From contig NZ_BMYF01000011.1 in NCBI RefSeq assembly GCF_014652135.1, forward strand, positions 20,250-84,249: DNA of 64,000 nucleotides, in the 5' to 3' direction. Origin of the DNA: Mongoliitalea lutea (GTDB lineage Bacteria > Bacteroidota > Bacteroidia > Cytophagales > Cyclobacteriaceae). Under the pieces are notes generated by a model. The model was not told the DNA's origin. It did no database searches and saw only the letters and a program-made list of their open reading frames with translations. Numbering within the stretch: the stretch's first letter is position 1; the number at the start of each line of letters is the position of its first letter. The translations under genes were made by a program, and so were the position numbers. Shown one piece after another: positions 25,927 to 35,445 of this stretch.

Positions 25927-26949
25927 TTATTTGTTCTGAGTTGATTGTCTGATAATCAATTCAGGTTTGAGAACTGTCTTTTGTTGGGTTTCATCTGTTT
26001 TTTCATTGTTAAGAGTAGCGAAAAAGGTTTCCGCTGTCACTCTACCCATAGGAATGGCTTTTTGGTCAACCGTCGTGATTGGAGGGTCGGTAAATGAGGT
26101 GAATGGTTCATTACCAAAGCCAGCAATTTTGACTTCTTGGGGGATTTTGAAGCCCTTTTCTTTCAGCACCTGTAACGCACCCATAGCTGCATAATCTGAA
26201 CTTGAAAAGATTGCATCGAATTGCACGGCTTTTTTCAAGAGATTTTCTGTGCATATCCGACCATCTTCCAGCTGCATGTTGCTCTCTTCTATCAAGAGAG
26301 GATCAATTGGTAAGTTGTGATCTCTCAGGGCGTCTTCATATCCACGAAGTCTATCTTTGTATATGCTAATTTTTTTAGCACTCGTGAAGTGAACAATCCT
26401 TGAGCATCCTTGGGTAATGAGATGTTTGGTCACTTGATAGGCAGCTTGATAATCATCAATGACGATTTGGGAGACTTCCAGTTCATTGGTAAACCTGTCG
26501 AACAGGATTAAGGGGATATTCTTATCCAATACCTTTTGGAAATGTTCAAAGTTGGATGTGTTTTTCCCAATGGAAGCAAAAATTCCATCTACCCGCGCAT
26601 TTAACAAGGCCTCAATGGTTTCAACTTCTTTTTCATAATCCTCATAGGACTGTGAAATAATAACTCTGTATCCAAGTCCATTGGCGATTTCTTCTACTCC
26701 TCTGATGATCGAAGAAAAAAAGTTTCTATTCACTGTAGGCACAACCACACCAATCAGTTTGCTTTTCCCACTGCGAAGTGCCGAGGCAATATGGTTAGGC
26801 TGATAGTTTAATTGCTTAGCCATTTTTATCACTTGCTTCTTGGTCGATTCAGAAATCCTTGGATTGTCATTCAAGGCTCTTGATACGGTGGAGGCAGTGA
26901 TGTTGAGTTTATCGGCTATATCGTGTATGGTTGCTTTGCCTTTTTTCAT
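25927..26949 (-). CDS. LacI-family transcriptional regulator
   Basis: 340 residues. Helix-turn-helix ATIHDIADKLN then ASTVSRALNDNP, hinge YQPNHIASALRSG, and effector domain IGVVVPTVNRNFF. It lies inside the operon kduI-kduD-lacI-uxaC-uxaB and so would be regulated together with its targets. Paralogous to the gene at 13222 (similar HTH, so overlapping operators are likely). Effector unknown; a keto-deoxy-uronate or KDG is plausible. Confidence 0.93.
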   Translation of the reverse strand: MKKGKATIHDIADKLNITASTVSRALNDNPRISESTKKQVIKMAKQLNYQPNHIASALRSGKSKLIGVVVPTVNRNFFSSIIRGVEEIANGLGYRVIISQSYEDYEKEVETIEALLNARVDGIFASIGKNTSNFEHFQKVLDKNIPLILFDRFTNELEVSQIVIDDYQAAYQVTKHLITQGCSRIVHFTSAKKISIYKDRLRGYEDALRDHNLPIDPLLIEESNMQLEDGRICTENLLKKAVQFDAIFSSSDYAAMGALQVLKEKGFKIPQEVKIAGFGNEPFTSFTDPPITTVDQKAIPMGRVTAETFFATLNNEKTDETQQKTVLKPELIIRQSTQNK

Positions 26950-26962
26950 GGATCACATGGGT

Positions 26963-27745
26963 TTATTCTCTTGGTCTACCAATGGTGGCAAGTATGCCTC
27001 CATCTACATAGATAATTTGTCCATTGACAAAATTGCTGGCCTTGGATGCTAGGAAGACAGTAACACCTGCCAAATCTTCGGGGTCTCCCCACCTTCCGGC
27101 AGGCGTTCTTTCCAGGATGAAGTTGTTCATCGGGTGACCGTCTACCCGAATAGGTTTGGTTTGCTCGGTGGCAAAATATCCTGGACCGATTCCATTCACT
27201 TGAATATTGTATTTGGCCCACTCAGTAGCCAGATTTCTGGTAAGCATTTTCAATCCGCCTTTTGCTGCTGCATAGGCCGAGACTGTATCCCTACCCAATT
27301 CACTCATCATGGAGCAGATATTGATGATTTTTCCGCCTCCTCTTTCAACCATACCCTTGGCAACAGCTTGAGATAGGATAAATGGAGAAACCAGGTCTAC
27401 ATCAACGACTTTTCGGAAATCATCAGGATTCATGTCTAAAGCAGGTACCCGCATAATCATACCGGCATTGTTGACCAAAATATCAATTGGGCCAATTTCA
27501 GTAGTGATTTTTTCTATGTTTTCTGCTACTTGACTTGCATTGGTGACATCAAAGAGATAGCCTTTTGCTTGTATTCCATCATTTTCGTATTCTTGAAGAG
27601 CAGAGATCATTTTTTCGGGAGTATGGCCGTTGACTACCAAGGTAGCTCCGTTCTTTGCCAAAGCTTTAGCCATTGCCATTCCTAAACCATGGGTAGCTCC
27701 TGTAACTAAAGCAACTTTTCCTTGTAATGAGAATAAATCGCCCAT
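26963..27745 (-). CDS. kduD: KduD-type SDR oxidoreductase
   Basis: 260 residues from ATG 27745, two bases after the kduI stop. Short-chain dehydrogenase with VTGATHGLGMAMAKAL, NNAG, INICSMMSE and YAAAKGG catalytic motifs, and C-terminal IYVDGGILATIGRPRE. KduD reduces 2,5-diketo-3-deoxygluconate to 2-keto-3-deoxygluconate; related gluconate 5-dehydrogenases are nearly indistinguishable, but the coupling to kduI supports KduD. Confidence 0.88.
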   Translation of the reverse strand: MGDLFSLQGKVALVTGATHGLGMAMAKALAKNGATLVVNGHTPEKMISALQEYENDGIQAKGYLFDVTNASQVAENIEKITTEIGPIDILVNNAGMIMRVPALDMNPDDFRKVVDVDLVSPFILSQAVAKGMVERGGGKIINICSMMSELGRDTVSAYAAAKGGLKMLTRNLATEWAKYNIQVNGIGPGYFATEQTKPIRVDGHPMNNFILERTPAGRWGDPEDLAGVTVFLASKASNFVNGQIIYVDGGILATIGRPRE

Positions 27746-27747
27746 AA

Positions 27748-28587
27748 TCAACGTAATTGGTCTGGTGAAACAATATCCATATCTCCGTAGTCCAAGTTTT
27801 CACCTGCCATGCCCCAAATGAAGGTATAATTGGATGTTCCTGCTCCACTATGGATAGACCAAGGTGGACAAATTATAGCTTGATGATTAGTCAGCCACAT
27901 GTGGCGGGTTTCTTGCGGTTCACCCATAAAATGGCAAACGGTCTGTCCTGCTTGCAGATCAAAATAGAAATACGCTTCCATCCGTCTATCATGAGTATGT
28001 GCTGGCATGGTGTTCCATACTGAACCAGTTTTCAACTCTGTCATACCCATCTGAAGTTGACAGGTGCTCACAACTGAGTTTACAATCAACTTGTAGATAG
28101 TTCGTGCATTGGAATTTTCCGCTGAACCAAGTTCCACTATTTCAGCATTACTTTTATCAACTTTGGTAGTAGGAAAGCTAGTGTGGGCAGGTGCAGAATT
28201 AAAATACAAGAGGGCGTCTCCTGATTCTGAGGGGTGAAAAACAACTTTTTCTGCACCTTTGCCAATGTATAGGGCTTCTTTATGATTCAACGTAAATGAT
28301 TCTCCATTGACATCTATGGTGCAACTTGCTCCCACATTGATGATTCCTATTTCTCTTCTTTCCAAAAAGGAAGTCGACTTCAACTGATCTACAGTTTCTA
28401 GTTCAAGGGATTTGGATTGAGGGAAAATCCCGCCTACGATCAAACGGTCATTTAAGGAATATACTCCGTGGATCTCATCAGCTGAAAACAATGATTCAAT
28501 TACAAAATGCTCGCGCAGCTGCTCCGTATCATATTTTTTAACATCAGAGGGGTGGTTGGAATATCTTGTATGTATAAAGGTATGCAT
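27748..28587 (-). CDS. kduI: 5-dehydro-4-deoxy-D-glucuronate isomerase
   Basis: 279 residues, standard length. Cupin-fold zinc enzyme converting 5-keto-4-deoxyuronate (from unsaturated uronates) to 2,5-diketo-3-deoxygluconate. Recognised by RYSNHPSDVKKYDTEQLR, MGMTELKTGSVWNTMPAHTHDRRMEAY (metal-binding histidines, shown in part), MGEPQETRH and PPWSIHSGAGTSNY. First gene of its operon, with two LacI-type sites upstream. Confidence 0.96.
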   Translation of the reverse strand: MHTFIHTRYSNHPSDVKKYDTEQLREHFVIESLFSADEIHGVYSLNDRLIVGGIFPQSKSLELETVDQLKSTSFLERREIGIINVGASCTIDVNGESFTLNHKEALYIGKGAEKVVFHPSESGDALLYFNSAPAHTSFPTTKVDKSNAEIVELGSAENSNARTIYKLIVNSVVSTCQLQMGMTELKTGSVWNTMPAHTHDRRMEAYFYFDLQAGQTVCHFMGEPQETRHMWLTNHQAIICPPWSIHSGAGTSNYTFIWGMAGENLDYGDMDIVSPDQLR

Positions 28588-28602
28588 CGTGGTTATAGTT
28601 TA

Positions 28603-28621
28603 TGCTATCGTTTGCGCAATA
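28603..28621. promoter_or_regulatory. LacI-type operator candidate before kduI
   Basis: TGCTATCGTTTGCGCAATA contains ATCGTTTGCGC, the complement of GCGCAAACGAT. It lies 16 bp upstream of the kduI start, so it would overlap the promoter or leader. Confidence 0.65.
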
Positions 28622-28796
28622 TATGATTATTTTACAAGTTTTAATAAGGTGCTGGTTTCGAATTTGTCCATTATATTCCAAAATTGGCTTTAAAACACAA
28701 ATTTAGTATGGTTTTTAGTTCTTGAACCGATTGAAAATACCCAAACAAATATACTTTTCCATCCTATACAATACGAGAAAAAAGATGATATAGTAT

Positions 28797-28808
28797 GCAA
28801 ACGATTGC
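28797..28808. promoter_or_regulatory. LacI-type operator candidate, distal to kduI
   Basis: GCAAACGATTGC, a near-perfect palindrome, about 190 bp upstream of the first kduI site. The pair could loop. No gene is seen in 28588-28878. Confidence 0.6.
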
Positions 28809-28878
28809 TTTTTGTTGCACTTAATTTACTAATGTCTTTGTGCTCTTTTCACTGACCTCTATAAGTGTTCGTTAGAAA

Positions 28879-29211
28879 TTATCTGACTTCACTTACCTTG
28901 ACAACACGTAGCATGGTTGGCTGGGGCCAAGGTTTGGGAACCTCTCGATCTCGGTTGGCTCCTCCATGTTCCCAACGCAGGTAATACTTTACATTTTTTT
29001 CTTGGTAGATTCCTGAACCAGCAATTAGTTCCACCTGCATGGGGCCACCTAGTCGGCGCAAGTCGGGTATAGGCGCTATGATGAAATCAGATTCGGGTAT
29101 AAGTAGGGCTTGTTGCCAAAATTCAGGCCTTGGAATTTCCTGTCCAATGGGTTGCAAAGTTGCCTCATTTAGGATTATTATGATTTCTTCGGTTGTACGA
29201 TTCCAGACCTT
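28879..29211 (-). pseudogene. C-terminal remnant of an unidentified polyuronate-locus protein
   Basis: An open frame of 110 residues begins right after an in-frame TAA at 29214-29212, with no ATG near its start; a TTG at 29157 is the only candidate. It reads KVWNRTTEE, then PEFWQQALLIPES, KYYLRWEHGGANRD and PTMLRVVKV. The last 60 residues look like the C-terminus of a large beta-structured enzyme (perhaps a BNR-repeat lyase/hydrolase; not certain). The front is missing and no signal peptide is present, so it is probably a broken gene behind the alginate-lyase-family gene. Confidence 0.5.
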
Positions 29212-29227
29212 TTAGCTAAGTTTTCCT

Positions 29228-30433
29228 TCACCATAGGTCTTCCATCCAAATGATAGGATGCCTCACAGGATGATTTCGTAAAACTTCCGGGTGGGTAGGT
29301 TGGGGATCAAAACTTAGGAAAAGATCTATATATCGCTCATCCTGCCAAGACAGACCTGCAAACAATAACAGCGAATGACGGATAGGCCATTTTTCGTGGA
29401 TATCAATATCTTCTGCAAAGGGCCAACTTGATTTGTCTTCAATAAAAGGAGTCAGGAAACTCATTCCCAACTGCATGGATTTCCCATCATGCGTATAATA
29501 CTCCCACAGATTGTCCTCGGGTGTAGACAGGATAAAAGCCAAATTGGCAAATGCATCTAAGTTGAAAAGTGAATAGCTGTAAGGCTTTGTTCGTCCAAGT
29601 TCTTGGGGGAAACTTCCATCAAGGGCCATTTGGTCTGGTAGTAGGATGTATTTGAAGCGGTTTCTTGCCAAATCTAGGATCCCCTCATGACCTACAAATC
29701 TTGCCATGGCAGAGGCGGTAACCGCCCATGTAGTTGCATGATTATTCAGTCGGTTCATTTCTCCGATACCATATTCATGGGTGGTCATCCACGTGATAAA
29801 GCGCCCAAACCAATTTTTGATTCTCCTGATATCTTCATCAGGAATAGCTTTCGTTATTTCCAATGCCCGGGCTGATTGTGCGACTTCAATCAGATGGTAG
29901 GCGTCGATAATCCCGATATCTCTCCCGGTCACCCGCCCTTGGATGGCTTGCGCATACAACATGTGAGGATTCATCAGGGTCTCAGGATTAGTAAACCAAG
30001 CCTTGAGGTGTGTCAGTGCATGGTCGGCATAGCGCTGATCTCCTGTCAGTAGCCAAGCACTGCTGAGGGCAGCAGTATATTCAGCAAAATCTCTGAGCAC
30101 AAGTCGGTCATGTTCAAAACGGTCCGTAAACCGCTCCCCGTCTCTCTGAATAAATGGTCCATCAGGATTGTTGGGGTCCGGCCACCAATAGTCACCTTCT
30201 GAGTAAAAATCATTGGGTCCTCCTGCACTGCGCTCGGACACTTTTGCAGTGACGGTCACCGGTTCCTGTTGCAAGTACTGGTTGGCATTTTCGATGATAC
30301 GATTACGTCCCTCATGGATGATTTTTTTCTGCAACTCATTTGGAGTTGAAAGGATTTGTGCATCGCTAGTCAATGCAATTCCAAAAATCAAAATAGTGAT
30401 GACAAAAGAAGGAAAGACAAAGGTTGTTTTCAT
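29228..30433 (-). CDS. secreted alginate-lyase-family polysaccharide lyase (PL5/PL38-like)
   Basis: 401 residues. Signal peptide to about residue 26 (LTSDAQ). An (alpha/alpha)-toroid of the alginate lyase family (PF05426): DYWWPDPNNPDGPFIQRDG, IDAYHLIEVAQSA, MNRLNNHATTWAVTASA (catalytic Asn/His segment) and FPQELGRTKPYSYSLFNLDAF (catalytic Tyr region). PL38 members cleave glucuronan; others cleave alginate. Together with the uronate isomerases a glucuronate-containing glycan is the favoured substrate (inference). Follows uxaA by 56 bp. Confidence 0.82.
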   Translation of the reverse strand: MKTTFVFPSFVITILIFGIALTSDAQILSTPNELQKKIIHEGRNRIIENANQYLQQEPVTVTAKVSERSAGGPNDFYSEGDYWWPDPNNPDGPFIQRDGERFTDRFEHDRLVLRDFAEYTAALSSAWLLTGDQRYADHALTHLKAWFTNPETLMNPHMLYAQAIQGRVTGRDIGIIDAYHLIEVAQSARALEITKAIPDEDIRRIKNWFGRFITWMTTHEYGIGEMNRLNNHATTWAVTASAMARFVGHEGILDLARNRFKYILLPDQMALDGSFPQELGRTKPYSYSLFNLDAFANLAFILSTPEDNLWEYYTHDGKSMQLGMSFLTPFIEDKSSWPFAEDIDIHEKWPIRHSLLLFAGLSWQDERYIDLFLSFDPQPTHPEVLRNHPVRHPIIWMEDLW

Positions 30434-30489
30434 AGGTTTGTTTTGGTGTTACGTTGTATGTCAATTAGTGATAATTTGATACGTAAGTG

Positions 30490-32136
30490 TTACAAGGACA
30501 CTCCACGCTTCCAAGGAATGAAATCATCCTGATTCAATTGTTGGGCTTTGGTCAGTTGGTCGCCTGAGGCTACTGAAATGATATAATCTAGCAACTCTTC
30601 GCTCATAGTTTCAATGGATTTTTCCCCATTGATAATCGGTCCAGTGTTGAAATCGATGATATCAGGCATGCGCTCAGCCAGTTGGGTGTTGGAGGAAATT
30701 TTGATCACCGGAACTATTGGATTCCCAGTTGGGGTGCCGAGACCTGTGGTGAACAGGATAATGTTGGCTCCCGAACCCGCCATGGCGGTGGTACTTTCTA
30801 CGTCATTGCCAGGAGTACATAATAGGTTAAGTCCGTTTTTTTGAAGGTATTCTCCGTAGTCCAACACATCCACTACTGGTGAAGTACCTCCTTTTTTGGC
30901 TGCACCTGCTGATTTGATAGCATCGGTAATCAATCCGTCTTTGATATTACCTGGAGATGGGTTCATGTCAAAACCCGAACCTGCTTTCACAGCTGCTGAT
31001 GCATAGGCTGACATCAGGTGCGAAAACTTCTCTGCAATGGAGTTGTCTACACATCTATTGATCAATTCCTGCTCTACCCCACAAAGCTCTGGAAATTCGG
31101 ATAATACGGTCTTGCCGCCCAAAGCTACTATCAAATCAGAGACGTGACCAACTGTAGGATTGGCTGAAATACCCGAGAAGCCATCTGAACCACCACATTC
31201 TAATCCAATGCTTAATTTGCTTAAAGGTGCATCTTGGCGCTGAATCTTATTGACTTCAATCAAACCCAAAAATGTTTTTTTGATCGCTTCAGAGATCAAC
31301 TGATTTTCGGTCCCTTCTACCTGTTGTTCTAGAATAGAAACTGGCTTCTGGAAATTTGTCTGCAAGTGTTCCAATTTATCCCGAAGGATGGCAGGTTGTG
31401 CATTTTGACAACCCAAACTTAATATGGTCGCACCGGCAACGTTGGGGTTGTGTATGTACCCAGCCAAAAGGGTGCAAAGCATCTCCGAATCTTGCCTCGT
31501 TCCTCCACAGCCTCCTTGATGGGTCAAGAATTTTAATCCATTGATGTTTTCAAATAAGGGATGAGTTCCTTCAATTATGCTTTGTTCTGCTGCTAGCGTA
31601 TCAATTTCTTGCACCTTGCCAGATTGGTACAGAGCCTTCATTTGCCGCACCAAAGACTTGTATGGATTTGGCTTGGCAAATCCCAATTCCTCTAAAAATG
31701 CATCTTTGATTACTTCCACGTTTCTGTTTTCACAGAATACTAAGGGGATTATTAACCAATAATTGGCAGTACCCACCTGTCCATCTGCTCTGTGAAATCC
31801 TTTGAATGTTTTGTTAATAAATTTTTCAATGTTTGGAGCCGTCCATGAAGCTATCTCCGTTTTTTCGCCAAAAGAATTGGCTTCATGAGTAACATTTTGG
31901 GTGGTGATTACCTGGCCTACGGAAAGCTTCATCTTTGCTTTTCCTACAATCACTCCATACATGTAAATGTGATTTCCCGCAGAAATTGATTCGGTAGTAA
32001 ATTTATGTTTGGCAGGGACGTCCTGTGCAAGTGTCCATGTCTTGCCTTCATACTCAATGATTTCTCCTTGTTTCAGATCGGTCAAAGCCACTAAAACATT
32101 ATCTCTTGGATGGATTTTTAAAAATCTGGCGTTCAT
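30490..32136 (-). CDS. uxaA: altronate dehydratase
   Basis: 548 residues from ATG 32136; the longer frame to 32235 would cover the operator. Converts D-altronate to 2-keto-3-deoxygluconate. The N-terminal SAF domain (FLKIHPRDNVLVAL) precedes the catalytic UxaA domain: GTANYWLIIPLVFC, THQGGCGGTRQDSE, SLGCQNAQP, LECGGSDGFSGISANP and GTGLGTPTGNPIVPVIK. Cysteines in these loops bind iron in the family. Fused two-domain form as in other bacteria. Confidence 0.95.
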   Translation of the reverse strand: MNARFLKIHPRDNVLVALTDLKQGEIIEYEGKTWTLAQDVPAKHKFTTESISAGNHIYMYGVIVGKAKMKLSVGQVITTQNVTHEANSFGEKTEIASWTAPNIEKFINKTFKGFHRADGQVGTANYWLIIPLVFCENRNVEVIKDAFLEELGFAKPNPYKSLVRQMKALYQSGKVQEIDTLAAEQSIIEGTHPLFENINGLKFLTHQGGCGGTRQDSEMLCTLLAGYIHNPNVAGATILSLGCQNAQPAILRDKLEHLQTNFQKPVSILEQQVEGTENQLISEAIKKTFLGLIEVNKIQRQDAPLSKLSIGLECGGSDGFSGISANPTVGHVSDLIVALGGKTVLSEFPELCGVEQELINRCVDNSIAEKFSHLMSAYASAAVKAGSGFDMNPSPGNIKDGLITDAIKSAGAAKKGGTSPVVDVLDYGEYLQKNGLNLLCTPGNDVESTTAMAGSGANIILFTTGLGTPTGNPIVPVIKISSNTQLAERMPDIIDFNTGPIINGEKSIETMSEELLDYIISVASGDQLTKAQQLNQDDFIPWKRGVSL

Positions 32137-32152
32137 GTAATTTTTTCTTATA

Positions 32153-32172
32153 TTGCGCAAACGATTGCACAA
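32153..32172. promoter_or_regulatory. LacI-type operator candidate between uxaA and kdgK
   Basis: TTGCGCAAACGATTGCACAA, a 20-bp near palindrome, in the divergent region 16 bp before uxaA and 68 bp before kdgK. It is the longest and most symmetric copy of the shared motif. Confidence 0.75.
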
Positions 32173-32240
32173 TTTACAGTAAATAATTTTAGGAAAAAAA
32201 GCAAAGTCAGTAATTTCAACAATTAAACAAACCAATCGGC

Positions 32241-33236
32241 ATGCGCAATAAAATCATCACCATAGGAGAAATCATGATGAGGCTTTCTACGCCCGGGCAT
32301 GAGCGCTTTGTGCAGGCAGCGCAATTTCAGGTTCACTTTGGAGGAGCGGAGGCTAATGTAGCCATTTCTTTGGCCCATTGGGGTCAACCCGCACAACACG
32401 TGACGGCTCTACCTGCGCATGATTTAGGCCTTGCTGTAAAAAACTATTTACGTAAACACCAAGTGGATTGTACCCATGTCTATGAACAAGATGGAAGATT
32501 AGGTCTGTATTACCTTGAAAATGGGGTGATGCACCGCGCATCCAAAATCATCTATGATCGCTTTGATTCTGCGTTTTCAAATTGGGATGCTTTAGAAGTC
32601 GATTGGGATATGGTATTTCAGGACGCAGCTTGGTTTCATTGGACAGGCATTACTCCAGCCCTTTCGCAGGCTGCTGCTGATTTTCTTTTGAAGGCACTTC
32701 AAGCAGCAAAAAAGCACGGAGTAAAAGTAAGTGCTGACATCAATTACCGGCGTAATCTATGGAACTATGGCAAGAGTCCATTGGAAATCATGCCTGAATT
32801 GATACGATATGCGGATGTGGTGATTGCCGGCCTCACAGATTTTGAAAACTGCATGGATATTCAAGCCTCTGAATATGTCGAAGCCTGTCATCTTGCGAAG
32901 CGTGATTATCCTTCTATTGCTTATATCAGTACGACTGAAAGAGAAACTATCTCATCTAACCATAATCAGTTAAGTGCTATTTTATGGAATGGTCAAGAGC
33001 TGCTTACTTCCAAATCCTATGATATGCAACAGATTGTCGATAGAATCGGCGGTGGGGATGCATATATGGCCGGGCTGATTTATGGCTTACTACACATGCA
33101 AGACCAGGATGCTTTAGAATTTGCCCTTGCAGCATCTGTCTTAAAACATGGAATTCCTGGAGATGCCAATTTGGTATCTTTGGAAGAAGTACATGGATTG
33201 GTGACAGGTAATCAGGTAGGCAAACTTCTCAGATAA
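32241..33236 (+). CDS. kdgK: 2-keto-3-deoxygluconate kinase (PfkB family)
   Basis: 331 residues. Phosphorylates KDG to KDPG. N-terminal ITIGEIMMRLSTPGHERF, HFGGAEANVAISLAHWG (sugar-binding), and the C-terminal PfkB signature RIGGGDAYMAGLIYGL with the catalytic aspartate in GGGD. Divergent from uxaA; first gene of an operon with the aldolase and TRAP transporter. Confidence 0.93.
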   Translation: MRNKIITIGEIMMRLSTPGHERFVQAAQFQVHFGGAEANVAISLAHWGQPAQHVTALPAHDLGLAVKNYLRKHQVDCTHVYEQDGRLGLYYLENGVMHRASKIIYDRFDSAFSNWDALEVDWDMVFQDAAWFHWTGITPALSQAAADFLLKALQAAKKHGVKVSADINYRRNLWNYGKSPLEIMPELIRYADVVIAGLTDFENCMDIQASEYVEACHLAKRDYPSIAYISTTERETISSNHNQLSAILWNGQELLTSKSYDMQQIVDRIGGGDAYMAGLIYGLLHMQDQDALEFALAASVLKHGIPGDANLVSLEEVHGLVTGNQVGKLLR

Positions 33237-33245
33237 AATTAACCA

Positions 33246-33929
33246 ATGTTCTCTCAAACCTATACAACTATGATGGATACCAATCGGATTGTCGCTCAAA
33301 TGGGAAATGCAGGAATGATTCCTGTTTTTAGCCATGCCTCAATCGATGCATCCAAACGCGTACTCGATGCTTCTTACGAAGCGGGAGTACGCGTTTTTGA
33401 ATTTACCAATAGAACAGCAGAAGCATCGGAAGTTTTTCAGGCTTTGAAACAACATGCTGAACAATACCCAGATTTGTTGTTGGGTATTGGGACCATTCTT
33501 ACAGCGGCGGATGCTGAAAAATTCCATTTGATGGGAGCTGATTTTATAGTATCACCTGCCCTGGTTTCGGAAGTGGCCAGTTATTGCAATTTCAATCAAG
33601 TGTTTTGGATTCCTGGATGCGCTACTGTGACCGAAGTGTTTCAGGGCAAAAGTTTGGGAGCAACTTTGGTAAAAGCTTTCCCAGGAAACTTGTTAGGACC
33701 AGGTTTTATCAAAGCGGTGCTTTCGGTAATTCCTGATATCAAATTAATGCCGACCGGTGGTGTAGAACCCACCCAAGAAAATCTGGCAGCTTGGTTTGAT
33801 GCTGGTGTTCATTGTGTAGGTATGGGGTCTCAATTGATCAACCCTCAGTGGATTATGGATAATGATATGGTTTCCTTACAAGCAAGTATTAGAAATGCAT
33901 TGACAATCATTCAAGAAGTTAGCAAATGA
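33246..33929 (+). CDS. eda: KDPG/KHG aldolase
   Basis: 227 residues. Class I aldolase splitting KDPG into pyruvate and glyceraldehyde-3-phosphate. VRVFEFTNRT (conserved glutamate), LLGIGTILTAADAEKF, FIVSPA, IPGCATVTEV, the Schiff-base lysine in LVKAFPGNLLGPGF, and MPTGGVEPTQENL phosphate loop. Nine bp after kdgK; its stop overlaps the dctP start as ATGA, indicating translational coupling. Confidence 0.95.
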   Translation: MFSQTYTTMMDTNRIVAQMGNAGMIPVFSHASIDASKRVLDASYEAGVRVFEFTNRTAEASEVFQALKQHAEQYPDLLLGIGTILTAADAEKFHLMGADFIVSPALVSEVASYCNFNQVFWIPGCATVTEVFQGKSLGATLVKAFPGNLLGPGFIKAVLSVIPDIKLMPTGGVEPTQENLAAWFDAGVHCVGMGSQLINPQWIMDNDMVSLQASIRNALTIIQEVSK

Positions 33930-34909
33930 GTAAGTGGAATAACTGGTTGGCAATTCTTTACATCCCACTTTTTATGACCTGTACAGGTCAGCGAAGTGAG
34001 CGAATAATCAAATTGGGTCATGGCTTAGGAGTAACACATCCAGTACATGAAGCAATGGTCTACATGGCTGATTTGGTGCGGGAAAAATCCAATGGGCAAT
34101 TGGAAATCAAAGTTTATCCAAATGCCCAATTAGGAACCGAGCGCGAATTAGTAGAGTTGCTTCAAATAGGCAGCTTGGGAATGACAAAGGTTTCAGCAGC
34201 CACCTTGGAAAGTTTTGCTCCACGCATACAGGTGTTTTCTATGCCGTATATTTTTGAAGATGATGACCATAGGGATTTGGTTTTGAAAGGTGAAGTAGGA
34301 AAGGAATTGTTGTTGGAAGGAGAACAGTTTTGGTTGCGTGGTCTGTGTTATTACGATGCTGGCAAGCGTAGTTTTTATACCAAGCAAAAGCCTGTAGAAA
34401 CGCTAGATGATATCAAAGGGCTCAAAATCCGAACGTTAGAAAGTAATATGGCGATCAATATGATTAAGAGTTTCGGCAGTTCTCCTACGCCCGTTTCTTA
34501 TGGAGAATTATATACAGCCTTGCAGCAGGGAATCGTAGATGGAGCCGAGAACAATCCTCCAAGTTTGTACACCTCTCGTCATTATGAAGTTTGTAAATAT
34601 TATTCTATCAATGAGCATACAGCTGTTCCAGATGTAGTTGTCATCAGTACCAAGGTCTGGAATTTGTTGACCGATCAAGAAAAGGAATGGCTCCAGGAAG
34701 CTGCGGATGAATCAGCTGTCTATCAATATCAGTTGTGGGAAAAATCAGTAGAAGAATCCCTGCGAGAAATGGAAAAAGCTGGTGTAATCATCAGTTATCC
34801 TGATCAGACACCGTTTCGGGAAGCAGTGCTAAGTTTGTATGAGTCTGTAAGACAAAATAATCCCGAAGTCTATCAACTGGTAGAGCGTATTCGGGCTGTC
34901 AGAAAATAG
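33926..34909 (+). CDS. dctP: TRAP transporter solute-binding lipoprotein (DctP)
   Basis: 327 residues. LAILYIPLFMTC forms a lipobox (Cys19), so the binding protein is probably lipid-anchored. DctP-family motifs: VYPNAQLGTERELVELLQIG, the carboxylate-binding arginine in GLKIRTLES, QQGIVDGAENNPPS and SINEHTAVPDV. Binds an organic acid; context predicts an uronate or keto-deoxy acid. Four-base overlap with eda and followed by both permease subunits. Confidence 0.93.
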   Translation: MSKWNNWLAILYIPLFMTCTGQRSERIIKLGHGLGVTHPVHEAMVYMADLVREKSNGQLEIKVYPNAQLGTERELVELLQIGSLGMTKVSAATLESFAPRIQVFSMPYIFEDDDHRDLVLKGEVGKELLLEGEQFWLRGLCYYDAGKRSFYTKQKPVETLDDIKGLKIRTLESNMAINMIKSFGSSPTPVSYGELYTALQQGIVDGAENNPPSLYTSRHYEVCKYYSINEHTAVPDVVVISTKVWNLLTDQEKEWLQEAADESAVYQYQLWEKSVEESLREMEKAGVIISYPDQTPFREAVLSLYESVRQNNPEVYQLVERIRAVRK

Positions 34910-34971
34910 CTTGTCAAGTAAAGCCACAGAAAAAATTAACCATAAACCCACAACCATAAAACCTTATATCG

Positions 34972-35442
34972 ATGAAACAAAAATTGGATAAAGTCATAGG
35001 ACTAGCGCTCATGCTTTTGATGGCAGCAATGGTCCTAAATGTGACTTGGCAAGTCGTTTCCAGGTATGTTTTACAAAACCCCAGCTCTTTTACCGACGAA
35101 TTATCCCGATACATGTTGATTTGGTTGGGAATGTTGGGTTCAGCCTATGTAGCTGGACAAAATCAGCACTTAGCGATTGACATCTTGCCCAACAAACTAG
35201 AAGGGACAAGCAAACAGCGTCTACTCTTGTTTATCGCTGCTGCGGTTTTGGTTTTTGCTTTGGTGGTGATGATCGTTGGTGGTGCTAACTTAGTTTACAT
35301 CACCTTTTTATTAGGCCAAAAATCCGCGACCTTACAGGTGCCCCTAGCCTATGTATACGCTATCATTCCGTTCAGTGGCTTGCTGGTAGTGTTTTATCAA
35401 GCCCTTCAAATTCAAACCCTATTAACCAGCAAAACTGCATAA
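34972..35442 (+). CDS. dctQ: TRAP transporter small permease (DctQ)
   Basis: 156 residues with four predicted membrane helices (about 9-28, 47-65, 84-107, 125-146). SRYVLQNPSSFTDELSRYMLIWLGMLGSA is the family signature, given here in part. Partner of the 12-helix DctM encoded 4 bp downstream. Confidence 0.9.
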   Translation: MKQKLDKVIGLALMLLMAAMVLNVTWQVVSRYVLQNPSSFTDELSRYMLIWLGMLGSAYVAGQNQHLAIDILPNKLEGTSKQRLLLFIAAAVLVFALVVMIVGGANLVYITFLLGQKSATLQVPLAYVYAIIPFSGLLVVFYQALQIQTLLTSKTA

Positions 35443-35445
35443 GCT

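Noticed and set aside
30490..32235. Longer N-terminus for the altronate dehydratase
   Set aside because: The extra 33 residues would read through the LacI-type operator and do not resemble the SAF-domain start; ATG 32136 fits the family.
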